From: Synechococcaceae bacterium WB4_1_0192
GTDB taxonomy: Bacteria > Cyanobacteriota > Cyanobacteriia > PCC-6307 > Cyanobiaceae
Length of the DNA stretch: 7,440 nucleotides
Assembly (NCBI GenBank): GCA_009926195.1
Contig: RFPK01000097.1
Coordinates: 1-7,440, forward strand
Reading direction: 5' to 3'
The notes under the pieces are model-generated. The model was not told the DNA's origin, did not search any database, and saw nothing but the letters and a program-made list of their open reading frames with translations. How positions within the stretch are numbered: position 1 is the first letter of the stretch; the number at the start of each line of letters is the position of its first letter. The translations under genes and the position numbers were made by a program. This document shows positions 1 through 7,177 of the stretch, one piece after another.

Positions 1-1
1 G

Positions 2-1243
2 GCACACCTGGCCACTCAGGACATGCCGCTGCTGGCGGTGGAACTGGCCGGCATCGCCGCGCTGGTGGCCTGCAGCCAGGAGGGCGAGGGTGGCGGCCGC
101 TGGCCGCGGTTGCTGGTGGGCCTCACCCCGGGCCTGGCCTTTCTGATCAAGGGGTTCATGGTGGCCGTGCCGCTGCTGGCGATCACGCCGTTTCTGCTGC
201 TGGAGCGGCGCTGGCTGCTGCGGCGCCCCTGCTTCTGGCTCGGCCTGGTGCTGGGCTGGCTTCCGGTGGGGCTCTGGCTCGGCGCCAGCATCCACAGCTT
301 CGGCCTGCCGGTGGTGGCGGGCCTCTGGGACAAGCTGCTGTTCCTCTCCCGCTCGGACGCCTACGCACCGGGACCGTTCTATTACCTGTGGAACATTCCG
401 GTGAACACGCTGCCCTGGAGCCTGGCAGCGCTGACGGGTTGGCCACTGCTGTGGCGGCGTGGCCTGAGCCGAGAGGCGAGCCTGGTGGTGCTGCTCTATC
501 CGCTGCTGATGGTGCTGCTGCTGAGTGCCTTCCGCACCAAGACGCCCTACTACGGCCTGCAGATCACCCCCTGGATCGCCATGGCCGCCGCCGTGGCCCT
601 GCAGCGCTGGAGCCTGGCCGTGGCTGGTCGGCGGCGAAGCATCGACCTCGCCATCGCCACCGTCGCAGCGCTGGTGCTGACGGCGACGGGCCTGGTGGTG
701 CTGCCCGCCGCGCCGCTCCACAGCCTGCTGGCCGAGGCACGGGGCCTGCCGGGCTGGCCGGCTCTGCTGCTGGCGGGCACCGGCCTGGGCATGGCCTGGC
801 TGGTGGCGCCCTGGCAACGGCTGCCGCGCCGCCGGCTGGCGGTCCTGCTGCTGGGTCCGTGGCTGGCTCTGCTGACCCTCACGCAGGCGGGACTGTTCAG
901 CGACCGCAGTCCAGAGCTGCGCCAGGCCCTGGCCGCACCAGCGATTCAGAACCTGCTGCGCCGGCCGGGCATTCAGGCTGCCGCCGGCCAGCCCCTCAGC
1001 GAAGCCGAGCACGCCCAGCTGATTCTGCTGGCCCTGGCCACGGCGGACACCCCGGACCAGCTGCTGCAACCGCAGGCCGTGGCGCCGGGACAGCTGGTCT
1101 GGATCCGCCGCTCCGAGCTGGATGCCAGCGGCCCCTGGCAGGTGCGACTGAGCGCACCTGCCCTTGAAGACTGGGTGCTGGCCGAGCGCCGGAGCACCCC
1201 GCCCCCATCGGCACCATCAGATCCAGTTCAAGTGCTGCGATGA
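2..1243 (+). CDS. GT39 (ArnT/PMT-like) membrane glycosyltransferase, 5' partial
   Basis: This frame is open to the left edge, so the N-terminus is missing; 413 residues are visible. Members of this family transfer a sugar from a polyprenyl-phosphate donor to an acceptor on the outer face of the cytoplasmic membrane. Visible support: a near-start ATQDMPLL segment resembling the family's T-x-D-x-PL motif, the GLAFLIKG segment matching the usual GLA-hydrophobic-TKG pattern, a PFYYLWNIPVNTLPWS segment like the conserved 'P-F-YY...PW' loop, and SAFRTKTPYYGLQITP matching the S-F-x-TK-x-P-x-Y...P signature. Roughly eight hydrophobic segments follow one another up to about residue 300. A soluble, presumably periplasmic tail of about 110 residues ends the protein. 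The first periplasmic loop, which carries the catalytic acidic residue in this family, lies outside the window. The stop overlaps the next start (ATGA). Family assignment is firm; substrate is unknown. Confidence 0.9.
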   Translation, partial: AHLATQDMPLLAVELAGIAALVACSQEGEGGGRWPRLLVGLTPGLAFLIKGFMVAVPLLAITPFLLLERRWLLRRPCFWLGLVLGWLPVGLWLGASIHSFGLPVVAGLWDKLLFLSRSDAYAPGPFYYLWNIPVNTLPWSLAALTGWPLLWRRGLSREASLVVLLYPLLMVLLLSAFRTKTPYYGLQITPWIAMAAAVALQRWSLAVAGRRRSIDLAIATVAALVLTATGLVVLPAAPLHSLLAEARGLPGWPALLLAGTGLGMAWLVAPWQRLPRRRLAVLLLGPWLALLTLTQAGLFSDRSPELRQALAAPAIQNLLRRPGIQAAAGQPLSEAEHAQLILLALATADTPDQLLQPQAVAPGQLVWIRRSELDASGPWQVRLSAPALEDWVLAERRSTPPPSAPSDPVQVLR

Positions 1244-3591
1244 GCGATCCCCGACGCGACAGCCGGAGCCGCGATGTCCTCGTGCTGGTGGGCCTCTGGC
1301 TGGCCGGCCTGCTGATCGATCTCGCCTGGGTGCAGCAGCAGGGACTGCCACCCGCCTGGGATCAGGGCGACCACCTCAGCCGCGCCCTCGGCTTCTGGCA
1401 GGTGCTGCAGCACGCGGCACCGTTCAGCGGAGCCTGGTGGCACACGCTCTGGGCCCAGGCCCCCAGCTACCGCGGTCCGCTCACCTATCTGGTGACAGCG
1501 CCACTGTTCTCGCTGCTGGGAGCCAGCTATGGCACCGCCATGCTCAGCAACAGCTTGTTCCAGGCGGTTCTGCTGGCCAGCCTGTACAGCCAGGCCTGTC
1601 TGGCAGGTCGACCGAGAGCCGGGCTCTGGGCCTCCTTGTTGGCGGTACTGGCGCCGGCCCTGCTGAACCAGCGCACCGATTACCTGATCGATTTCAGCCT
1701 CACCGCCGTGATCACGGCCTGCTGGTGCCTGATCAGCTGGCGCCACCTGGCGAGTGCCAGGCGCCCCTGGCTCAGCAGCGCCCTGGCCGGCGCAGGCCTT
1801 GGGGCTGTGCTGCTGACGCGCCCGACCGGACTTCTGCTGCTCTGGCTGCCGCTGGTGTGGCTCTTGAGCCGCGCCTTCATGGGGCTGCGGCGCGGGCGCT
1901 GGTGGCTGGCTGCCCAGGCGGCGCTGGCCGGCGGCCTGGCCTGGCTGCTGGCCGGCGGCTGGATCAGCCAGAACTGGCTGACGATCGTGAGCACGATCAA
2001 CAACGCCCGCCGCTGGGGTGTGCTCTACCAGGAGGGTCTTGAGCCGAACACGCTGGAGGGCTGGCTCTACTACCCCAGGCTGCTGCCAAGCATGGCTGGG
2101 GCCTGGTTGGTGGCGGTGGTGCTGGTGGGCGCCCTGCTGCGCTGCTGGCGGCTGCGGCACTGGCCATGGGCAGGGCCACGTCCACCGCACCTGCTGTGGT
2201 GGCTGAGCTTCCCCGCCGGCGCCCTGCTGCTGGCCAGCCTGATGAGCACCAAGGATTTCCGCTTCGTGTTGCCGCTGCTGCCCCAGCTGCTGCTCGCGCT
2301 GGCCCTGCTGATCGAGGAGGCCGGGCGCTGGCTGCAGGGGGCGGTGGTCGCCCTGGGGATCAGTGGCCTTCTGGCCTGCCAGTTCGCTCTGGGACCGAAC
2401 CTGACCGGCTTTCCCAGCCATCCACCGCGGCGCGGTGAGCACTGGCCGGTGGAGGAAATCGTGGCCACGATCCGCCGGCAAAGCCCTCTGCAGCTCTCCA
2501 CCCTGGCGGTGCTGCCGGACAGCGAACACCTCAATGCCTTCAACCTTGAGGCGGAGGGCCGCCGCCAGGACTTCCGCGTCGCCGCCCGGCAGACCGTGGC
2601 TCCGGTCGAGGAGCTGCAGGACGACCTGCGGGGCTTCGACTGGTTCCTGCTCAAGGGTGGCGACCAGGGGGTGATGAGCGACGAGCGCCAGGCCACGCTG
2701 AGCCGCCTGGTACGGCAGTCACCCGCCTTCGTGGCGGCTGGCAGCTGGCCCCTTCCCGATGGCAGCAGCGCCGAGCTCTACCGCCGCCGGTTACTCAGCC
2801 TGGAGGTGAGCCCAGCGACCTGCCCCCGATCCGGCCAGCCCAGCCTGGAGCTCTGGCCCGGCAGCGGCACCAGCCGCCTCCGTGGTCAGGCCGATCAGCT
2901 GAGCGACAGTCTGCTCCTGCTCGAGGGGCAGGATCGGGCCGTGGGCCAGGGCATGGTGCGGGCGGAGCGGGGCTGCCTGGAGATCACCGAACGCCTCAGC
3001 CCCGGTCCCGACGCGACCCTGACCAGCACCACACCAGCGGCGGCACTCCTTGGCAGCAACGGCCGGCTGCGACCGCTGCAGGTGACCGTGCAGGCGGCGG
3101 AGACGGCAGCGGATCCTGTGGCCGAGGCCAGCCTGATGCGTAACCGCCACCAGCAGCTGCTGGCCCTGGGTGCCCAGCTGCGGCTGGGGCAACTGGACGC
3201 ATTATTTGCCCAGGTGGGGCGCATCAACCAGCACGATCCCGAGCAGCGCTACCTGGCTGATGGCGAGCGGCTCCTGCAGGCGCGCCTGCGGCAGGATCCG
3301 AGCAATCTCGATCGGCTCTATCCGCTGGCACTGGCCCAGGCGCTGCAGCGCAACGCCACCGCCGCCGCCCGGACCCTCAGCCGCATCAGCCGGCTCGACC
3401 CCACCAATCCCCAGGCCCATCTCGGCCTCGGCTTCGTGCAGCTCTACCGATTCAAGCCCTGGGCCGCCCAGCCAGCGTTGGAGCATGCTGCCCAGCGGGA
3501 CCCCAACAACCCCACTCTGCGCACCCTGCGGGCCGTGGCAGCGGCCATGCGGCTCGACCTGATTCAGGCCCACTCCATCCTCAGCCGATGA
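1240..3591 (+). CDS. GT39-like integral membrane protein with C-terminal TPR-like repeats
   Basis: This is a 783-residue protein. Residues about 12-388 form a polytopic membrane domain with GT39-type landmarks: an acidic first outer loop (PPAWDQGDH, D41 and D44) where the family's catalytic Asp usually lies, YRGPLTYLVTAPLF (77-90), RTDYLIDFSLTA (145-156), an LTRPTG turn (192-197) corresponding to the usual LTKP-x-G, and STKDFRFVLPLLPQ (336-349) resembling the K-x-x-RY-x-LP-x-LP motif. Residues about 390-635 look soluble and match no domain I recognise. Residues about 636-783 are helical and carry spaced DPSN, DPTNPQAHLGLG and DPNNPTLRTL units, which is the TPR pattern. No Shine-Dalgarno is visible; ATG 1240 overlaps the preceding stop by 4 bases, so reinitiation is likely. 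It probably transfers a lipid-linked sugar or assists its paralogue upstream. The transferase role is inferred; it could be a non-catalytic homologue. Confidence 0.85.
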   Translation: MSDPRRDSRSRDVLVLVGLWLAGLLIDLAWVQQQGLPPAWDQGDHLSRALGFWQVLQHAAPFSGAWWHTLWAQAPSYRGPLTYLVTAPLFSLLGASYGTAMLSNSLFQAVLLASLYSQACLAGRPRAGLWASLLAVLAPALLNQRTDYLIDFSLTAVITACWCLISWRHLASARRPWLSSALAGAGLGAVLLTRPTGLLLLWLPLVWLLSRAFMGLRRGRWWLAAQAALAGGLAWLLAGGWISQNWLTIVSTINNARRWGVLYQEGLEPNTLEGWLYYPRLLPSMAGAWLVAVVLVGALLRCWRLRHWPWAGPRPPHLLWWLSFPAGALLLASLMSTKDFRFVLPLLPQLLLALALLIEEAGRWLQGAVVALGISGLLACQFALGPNLTGFPSHPPRRGEHWPVEEIVATIRRQSPLQLSTLAVLPDSEHLNAFNLEAEGRRQDFRVAARQTVAPVEELQDDLRGFDWFLLKGGDQGVMSDERQATLSRLVRQSPAFVAAGSWPLPDGSSAELYRRRLLSLEVSPATCPRSGQPSLELWPGSGTSRLRGQADQLSDSLLLLEGQDRAVGQGMVRAERGCLEITERLSPGPDATLTSTTPAAALLGSNGRLRPLQVTVQAAETAADPVAEASLMRNRHQQLLALGAQLRLGQLDALFAQVGRINQHDPEQRYLADGERLLQARLRQDPSNLDRLYPLALAQALQRNATAAARTLSRISRLDPTNPQAHLGLGFVQLYRFKPWAAQPALEHAAQRDPNNPTLRTLRAVAAAMRLDLIQAHSILSR

Positions 3592-4982
3592 CGACCCCCG
3601 AAACCCAGCTCCGCTTTCGCCGGCGTAATCGCGTGTATCACGACGATCTGGCGCGGCTGCATCAGCTGTTGGTGGGCCAGGGGCTGCGGGTTCTGGAGAT
3701 CGGCTGCGGCCTGGGGGATCTGCTCGCCGGTGTGGAACCTGCCCATGGGGTGGGGGTCGAACTGGATCCGGCGCTGGCCAGCGCCGCCCAGCAACGACAC
3801 CCGCAGCTGCGCATCGTCTGCGCTGATGCCGAAACGGTCACGCCGGCCTCGATCGGTGAAGCCGAACCGTTCGACGTGATCCTGCTGCCCAACACCCTCA
3901 ACACCCTTCAGGATGTCCAGGGCGTGCTGGAGCGGCTGGAGGCCTTCTGCCATCCGCGCACCCGGCTGGTGGTGAGTTTCCATAACTGGCTCTGGCAGCC
4001 GTTGTTGAAGGCCGGTGAAGCGGTCGGCCTGCGCCAGCCGCAACCACCGGAGAGCTGGCTCACGCCCCGCGACGTGACCAACCTGCTCGATCTGGCGGGC
4101 TGGGAGGTGCTCAAGGGCGGCCACCGCTGCCTGCTGCCGCGCCGCATCCCCCTGCTCACCCCCCTGGCCAACCGCTGGCTGAGCCAGCTGCCGGTGCTGG
4201 AGCAGTTCGGACTCACCCACTGGCTGGTGGCACGGCCAGCCCGCCAGGAACCGCGGGACCCCAGCGTGAGTGTGGTCATCCCGGCCCGCAACGAAGCCGG
4301 CAACATCGCCGCCGCGATCGAGCGGCTGCCGCGGCTGGGCCGGTCCACCGAGGTGATCTTCGTGGAGGGCCACTCCTCCGACGACACCTGGGAGCGCATC
4401 GAGCAGGTGTGCGACAGCTACAGCGGCCCGTTCCAGCTCAAGCGCTTCCGCCAGAGCGGCAAGGGCAAGGCTGATGCCGTCTGGCTGGGCTTCGAGCAGG
4501 CCGAAGGAGAGATCCTGATGATCCTCGATGCCGACCTGACCGTGCGGCCGGAGGATCTGCCCCGCTTCGTGCAGGCGATGGCCGATGGACGCGGCGAGTT
4601 CGTGAACGGCTGCCGGCTCGTGTATCCCCGCAGCAAGGCAGCGATGCCGCCGCTGAACACCGCCGCCAACCGCTTCTTCGCAGCAGCCTTCTCATGGCTG
4701 CTGCGCCAGCGCCTCAAGGACACTCTCTGCGGCACCAAGGTGATCTGGAAACACGACTACGAACGCCTGAAGGCAGGGCGCAGCTACTTCGGCAACTTCG
4801 ATCCCTTCGGTGATTTCGATCTGCTGTTCGGCGCCAGCAAGCTCAATCTGAAAATCGTGGAAGTGCCGGTGCGTTATCAGGAGCGTATCTACGGCAGCTC
4901 CAACATCGCCCATGTGAAGGAAGGCCTGGTGCTGGCGCGCATGTGCGCCTATGCGGCCCGCAAGCTTCGCTTCATTCCCTGA
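3588..4982 (+). CDS. Bifunctional SAM-dependent methyltransferase / GT2 glycosyltransferase (DPM1-like)
   Basis: This 464-residue cytoplasmic protein joins two domains. Residues about 15-215 are a class I methyltransferase. SAM motif I is VLEIGCGLG (35-43), the acidic end of strand 2 is GVELD (56-60), CAD (78-80) is the next binding loop, and FDVILLPNTLN (95-105) is the post-motif strand. Residues about 225-464 are a GT2 (GT-A fold) transferase. It has SVVIPARNEAGNI (228-240), EVIFVEGHSSDDT (255-267), GKGKADAVWLGF (291-302), the metal- and nucleotide-binding DAD (314-316) within LDADLTVRPEDLP, a CGTKV segment (381-385), and a C-terminal VPVRY-x-ERIYG-S-NI segment. That set resembles dolichyl/polyprenyl-phosphate sugar synthases, which charge the lipid carrier used by GT39 enzymes such as its two upstream neighbours. 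The methyl acceptor is unknown. The start is ATG 3588, in a 4-base overlap with the preceding stop. There is no C-terminal membrane pair, unlike some bacterial DPM1 homologues. Confidence 0.9.
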   Translation: MTTPETQLRFRRRNRVYHDDLARLHQLLVGQGLRVLEIGCGLGDLLAGVEPAHGVGVELDPALASAAQQRHPQLRIVCADAETVTPASIGEAEPFDVILLPNTLNTLQDVQGVLERLEAFCHPRTRLVVSFHNWLWQPLLKAGEAVGLRQPQPPESWLTPRDVTNLLDLAGWEVLKGGHRCLLPRRIPLLTPLANRWLSQLPVLEQFGLTHWLVARPARQEPRDPSVSVVIPARNEAGNIAAAIERLPRLGRSTEVIFVEGHSSDDTWERIEQVCDSYSGPFQLKRFRQSGKGKADAVWLGFEQAEGEILMILDADLTVRPEDLPRFVQAMADGRGEFVNGCRLVYPRSKAAMPPLNTAANRFFAAAFSWLLRQRLKDTLCGTKVIWKHDYERLKAGRSYFGNFDPFGDFDLLFGASKLNLKIVEVPVRYQERIYGSSNIAHVKEGLVLARMCAYAARKLRFIP

Positions 4983-4990
4983 ACAGGGCG

Positions 4991-5950
4991 ATGAACAAGC
5001 GCTGGCTTCTGGCCCTGCTCGCGGCCCTGGTGATCTACCTGGGGCTTGGCCTGGTCTTCGGTCTCCGCGATCTGGCCGCCACGCTCACCCGCCTGAGCTG
5101 GTGGTGGTGGTGGTTGGCGGCCGCGGCGGCACTGGGCAGCCACGGCCTGCTGTTTCAGCGCTGGCAGTTCTACCTGCGGCACCTGGGCTATCCCCTGCCC
5201 CAGGGCGCGAGCGCTCGCATCTACAGCGCCGGCCTTGCCCTGATCGCGGCGCCGGGTCGCAGTGGCGAAGCCCTGCGGGGGCTCTGGCTACAGCGGCGGC
5301 ATGGCTTCCCGCTGCAGGTGGGCGTGGGCATCACCCTGGCGGAACGCCTGGCGGATCTGGCCAGTGCGCTGCTGGTACTGAGCTGGGGGCTGGGGCAAAG
5401 AGTCTGGCTGGCGGTGCTGGTGGGCTTTGTGGCCCTGGCTGCGGGCGGCTGGCTGCTCACCCATCCCCGGGTGCTGCAGCGACTGGAGCACAGCCTGACT
5501 CAGCTGCCGCTTCGCACCCGTTGGCATGGGGTGGTGCGGCTGCTGCGGGAGGCCCTGCTGGCCATCGGACGGGTGCGCCAGCTGATGAAACCGCGGCCTC
5601 TGCTGATCGGCACGGCGCTGGCCTGCCTGTGCTGGCTGCTGGAAGCGGCGGTGCTGCAGGGGCTTTATGGAGCCCTGGGCTCGCCACTCACGCTGCAGCA
5701 AACGGCCGTGATCCGCACCGCCACCGGCCTGGGCGGGGTGCTGTCACTCCTGCCGGCAGGCCTCGGCACCAGTGAGGCCACCGCCATCGGCCTGGCCATG
5801 GCCTATGGAGCACCGCGATCGGTGGCCCTGGCTGCAACGCTGGTGCTGCGGGTGGCCACCGTGGCAGTTCCGTGCCTAGTCGGCCTGGTCTCGCTGCTGC
5901 GCCAGGGCGACCTCAGCGGCAGCCGCCTGGGCCGACGAACCAGGGGATAA
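4991..5950 (+). CDS. LPG_synthase_TM / UPF0104-type integral membrane protein (putative lipid flippase-like)
   Basis: This 319-residue polytopic protein begins MNKRW followed directly by a hydrophobic segment. The PF03706-type landmarks are visible in order: a RWQFYLR segment (57-63), APGRSGEALRGLWL (87-100), the acidic ERLADL (118-123) and LLPAGLGTSEAT (253-264), followed by an LVLRVATVAVP terminal helix. This family includes the membrane domain of MprF lysyl-phosphatidylglycerol synthase/flippase and the archaeal AglD N-glycosylation protein. Stand-alone members near glycosyltransferases are thought to act on lipid-linked intermediates; that role is inferred here. I chose ATG 4991, 8 bases after the previous stop; a GTG at 4943 in the same frame would add 16 residues unlike a membrane-protein N-terminus. 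AGGG at 4985-4988 is too close to the ATG to be a good ribosome site, so reinitiation is likely. A (TGG)5 run encodes W37-W41. Its last 75 bases overlap the opposing gene. Confidence 0.88.
   Translation: MNKRWLLALLAALVIYLGLGLVFGLRDLAATLTRLSWWWWWLAAAAALGSHGLLFQRWQFYLRHLGYPLPQGASARIYSAGLALIAAPGRSGEALRGLWLQRRHGFPLQVGVGITLAERLADLASALLVLSWGLGQRVWLAVLVGFVALAAGGWLLTHPRVLQRLEHSLTQLPLRTRWHGVVRLLREALLAIGRVRQLMKPRPLLIGTALACLCWLLEAAVLQGLYGALGSPLTLQQTAVIRTATGLGGVLSLLPAGLGTSEATAIGLAMAYGAPRSVALAATLVLRVATVAVPCLVGLVSLLRQGDLSGSRLGRRTRG
5876..5950. other. Tail-to-tail overlap of two convergent genes
   Basis: The stop of the plus-strand LPG_TM-type gene is TAA 5948-5950 and the stop of the minus-strand membrane-protein gene is TAG, read from 5878 to 5876. 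Both C-termini are therefore encoded by the same 75 base pairs on opposite strands. In both proteins this part lies at or after the last membrane helix and is polar or low in complexity. No separate terminator fits between the two transcription units. Confidence 0.8.
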
Positions 5951-7177
5951 CCAGAAGATGGCGGCTGCGAAAGCCAGCATCAGCAGGGAGGCATGAAAAT
6001 AGTTGTGCGGCAGGAACTTGCGCACATCCTCGCCATAGGGACCGATCACGACCATGGCGCTGAGAGGAAGCAGCGCCCAGCGTTCATCAGGCGTGAGCGA
6101 CCAACCCTCCGGCTGCAGCAGGCCCGGGCGACCGGTTCCGGCTTCAGCAGCGGTGAGCAGGAGGGCCAGGGTCAGCAGGATCACGCCATAGCGGAACCAG
6201 TCGTGGGTGATCAGCACAAAAGGCAGAGCCACGGGGGCAAAGATCAGCCAGCGCTGCACCACGACGCGCCGGGAGGGGCTTCGACCGGGCCCCATCGCCG
6301 TGAGCATCACCAGCAGATACGCCAGAACGACACCGAGCGATCGCGCCATCCGGGCCAGGGTGTCCCGGGGCGGATCCTGCAGATAACGGCTGAACTCCTG
6401 CTTCACATTGAACAGGAAGCCAACGGAGGCGGCGATGCCACCGCCGTCCTGATAGCGGAGGCTCTGCCCCGTCCATGGATTGACGGCACGCAGCGCCGCG
6501 CTGGCCGCCTCGCCGATCCCGGGAGCATCGGAGCGTTGAAACACCAGCAGCAGCCCGATCGCCAGCCCGACAGGCAACCAGCGCCCGATGCCCGGGCGCT
6601 GCAACAACAGCACGTAGGGCAACAGCAACAAGGCGCAGCCTTCATAGATCAGAGAACACAGCACGTAGACCACCAGCAGCCAGCCATCACGCCAGCGCGA
6701 GGCCACGGGCGTGAACAGCACGGAGGCAGCCAGGATCAGGCACACCTGCAACGGATCCAGCGCCGTTTCAGCGAGCGATTTACCGAACGGAGAAAGCAGC
6801 AGCAGACACGTCAGCAGGACAGCGGCCAGCCGTGACCGCGCGACCAACCGACCGATCAGCCAGTAGAGCAGCGCACAGCAGAGCAGGAGCAGCAGCAAGG
6901 CTGCGGCCGTGACCGCCAGCAGATCAAGGTCACCAGGCAGGATATGGCGCAGAACTTCACCGATCAACCCACGCTTGGTGAAGCCGCCGGCATAGTTCTT
7001 CAGCCACTGATTGAGCCAGTAGGGATCCACGCAGATTGTGAGCTGATCGCCTCGATGCCCCAGTGCCAGGCAATCCAGACCGCCCCAGCCGCCCTGGAAG
7101 AATCGCCAGCAGCCAAGAGCAAGCACCGGCAGAAGCCCCCACGGGAACCGTCCCTGCCGAAGCACACAAGAGAGCAT
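5876..7177 (-). CDS. Polytopic membrane protein of unassigned family, possibly surface-polysaccharide related
   Basis: This 433-residue protein (from ATG 7177) has about nine to eleven hydrophobic segments. I do not recognise a named family. Conserved-looking points are NYAGGFTKRGLIGEV (61-75) in a loop after the first membrane segment, LIYEG (176-180) in a membrane segment, THDWFRY (324-330), and YGEDVRKFLPHNYFH (381-395) before the last helix. GGF-x-KRGL-x-G next to a membrane segment and a D-x-x-RY motif later recall uncharacterised, polymerase-like proteins of polysaccharide clusters; this link is from memory and tentative. The start is uncertain. GTG 7180, ATG 7177 and GTG 7163-7165 are in frame; AGGTGA (7177-7182) overlaps the ATG but sits 11 bases before the third. 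The gene is convergent with the operon and its last 24 codons plus stop lie inside the neighbouring gene. The tail after the last helix is Ala/Gln-rich and looks dispensable. Confidence 0.82.
   Translation of the reverse strand: MLSCVLRQGRFPWGLLPVLALGCWRFFQGGWGGLDCLALGHRGDQLTICVDPYWLNQWLKNYAGGFTKRGLIGEVLRHILPGDLDLLAVTAAALLLLLLCCALLYWLIGRLVARSRLAAVLLTCLLLLSPFGKSLAETALDPLQVCLILAASVLFTPVASRWRDGWLLVVYVLCSLIYEGCALLLLPYVLLLQRPGIGRWLPVGLAIGLLLVFQRSDAPGIGEAASAALRAVNPWTGQSLRYQDGGGIAASVGFLFNVKQEFSRYLQDPPRDTLARMARSLGVVLAYLLVMLTAMGPGRSPSRRVVVQRWLIFAPVALPFVLITHDWFRYGVILLTLALLLTAAEAGTGRPGLLQPEGWSLTPDERWALLPLSAMVVIGPYGEDVRKFLPHNYFHASLLMLAFAAAIFWLSPGSSAQAAAAEVALAQQRDQAD
6337..6344. repeat. HIP1 octamer palindrome GCGATCGC
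   Basis: The exact octamer GCGATCGC occurs once, inside the minus-strand membrane-protein gene. It is the highly iterated palindrome abundant in many cyanobacterial genomes. A single copy in GC-rich DNA is weak evidence by itself and could be chance, but it agrees with the cyanobacterial look of the proteins. Confidence 0.4.

Noticed and set aside
388..1167. A 259-codon plus-strand frame inside the first GT39 gene
   Set aside because: Low-complexity Ala/Gly/Pro/Arg product in an alternate frame of a clear transferase gene.
1228..2529. A 433-codon open frame on the minus strand opposite the second GT39-like gene
   Set aside because: It is Gln/Pro/Ala-rich with no domain or hydrophobic pattern, and lies fully antisense to a well-supported gene. 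Long antisense frames like this are expected in GC-rich coding DNA.
3564..4373. A 269-codon minus-strand frame opposite the methyltransferase-GT2 gene
   Set aside because: No motifs and Gln/His-rich composition; the plus strand carries textbook SAM and GT2 motifs over the same bases.
4943..4990. Upstream GTG start for the LPG_TM-type protein
   Set aside because: It would add 16 polar residues before a good MNKRW-plus-hydrophobic start and overlap the preceding gene by 40 bases; ATG 4991 is the simpler choice.
6580..6600. Hairpin with 8-bp arms AGCGCCCG / CGGGCGCT
   Set aside because: It lies within the minus-strand coding sequence (QRPGIGRW region), has no T tract, and is the kind of GC-rich chance pairing expected here.
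5993..6835. A 280-codon plus-strand open frame opposite the minus-strand membrane-protein gene
   Set aside because: The product is rich in Gln, His and Arg without recognisable motifs, while the opposite strand encodes a coherent multi-helix membrane protein. It is a shadow frame.
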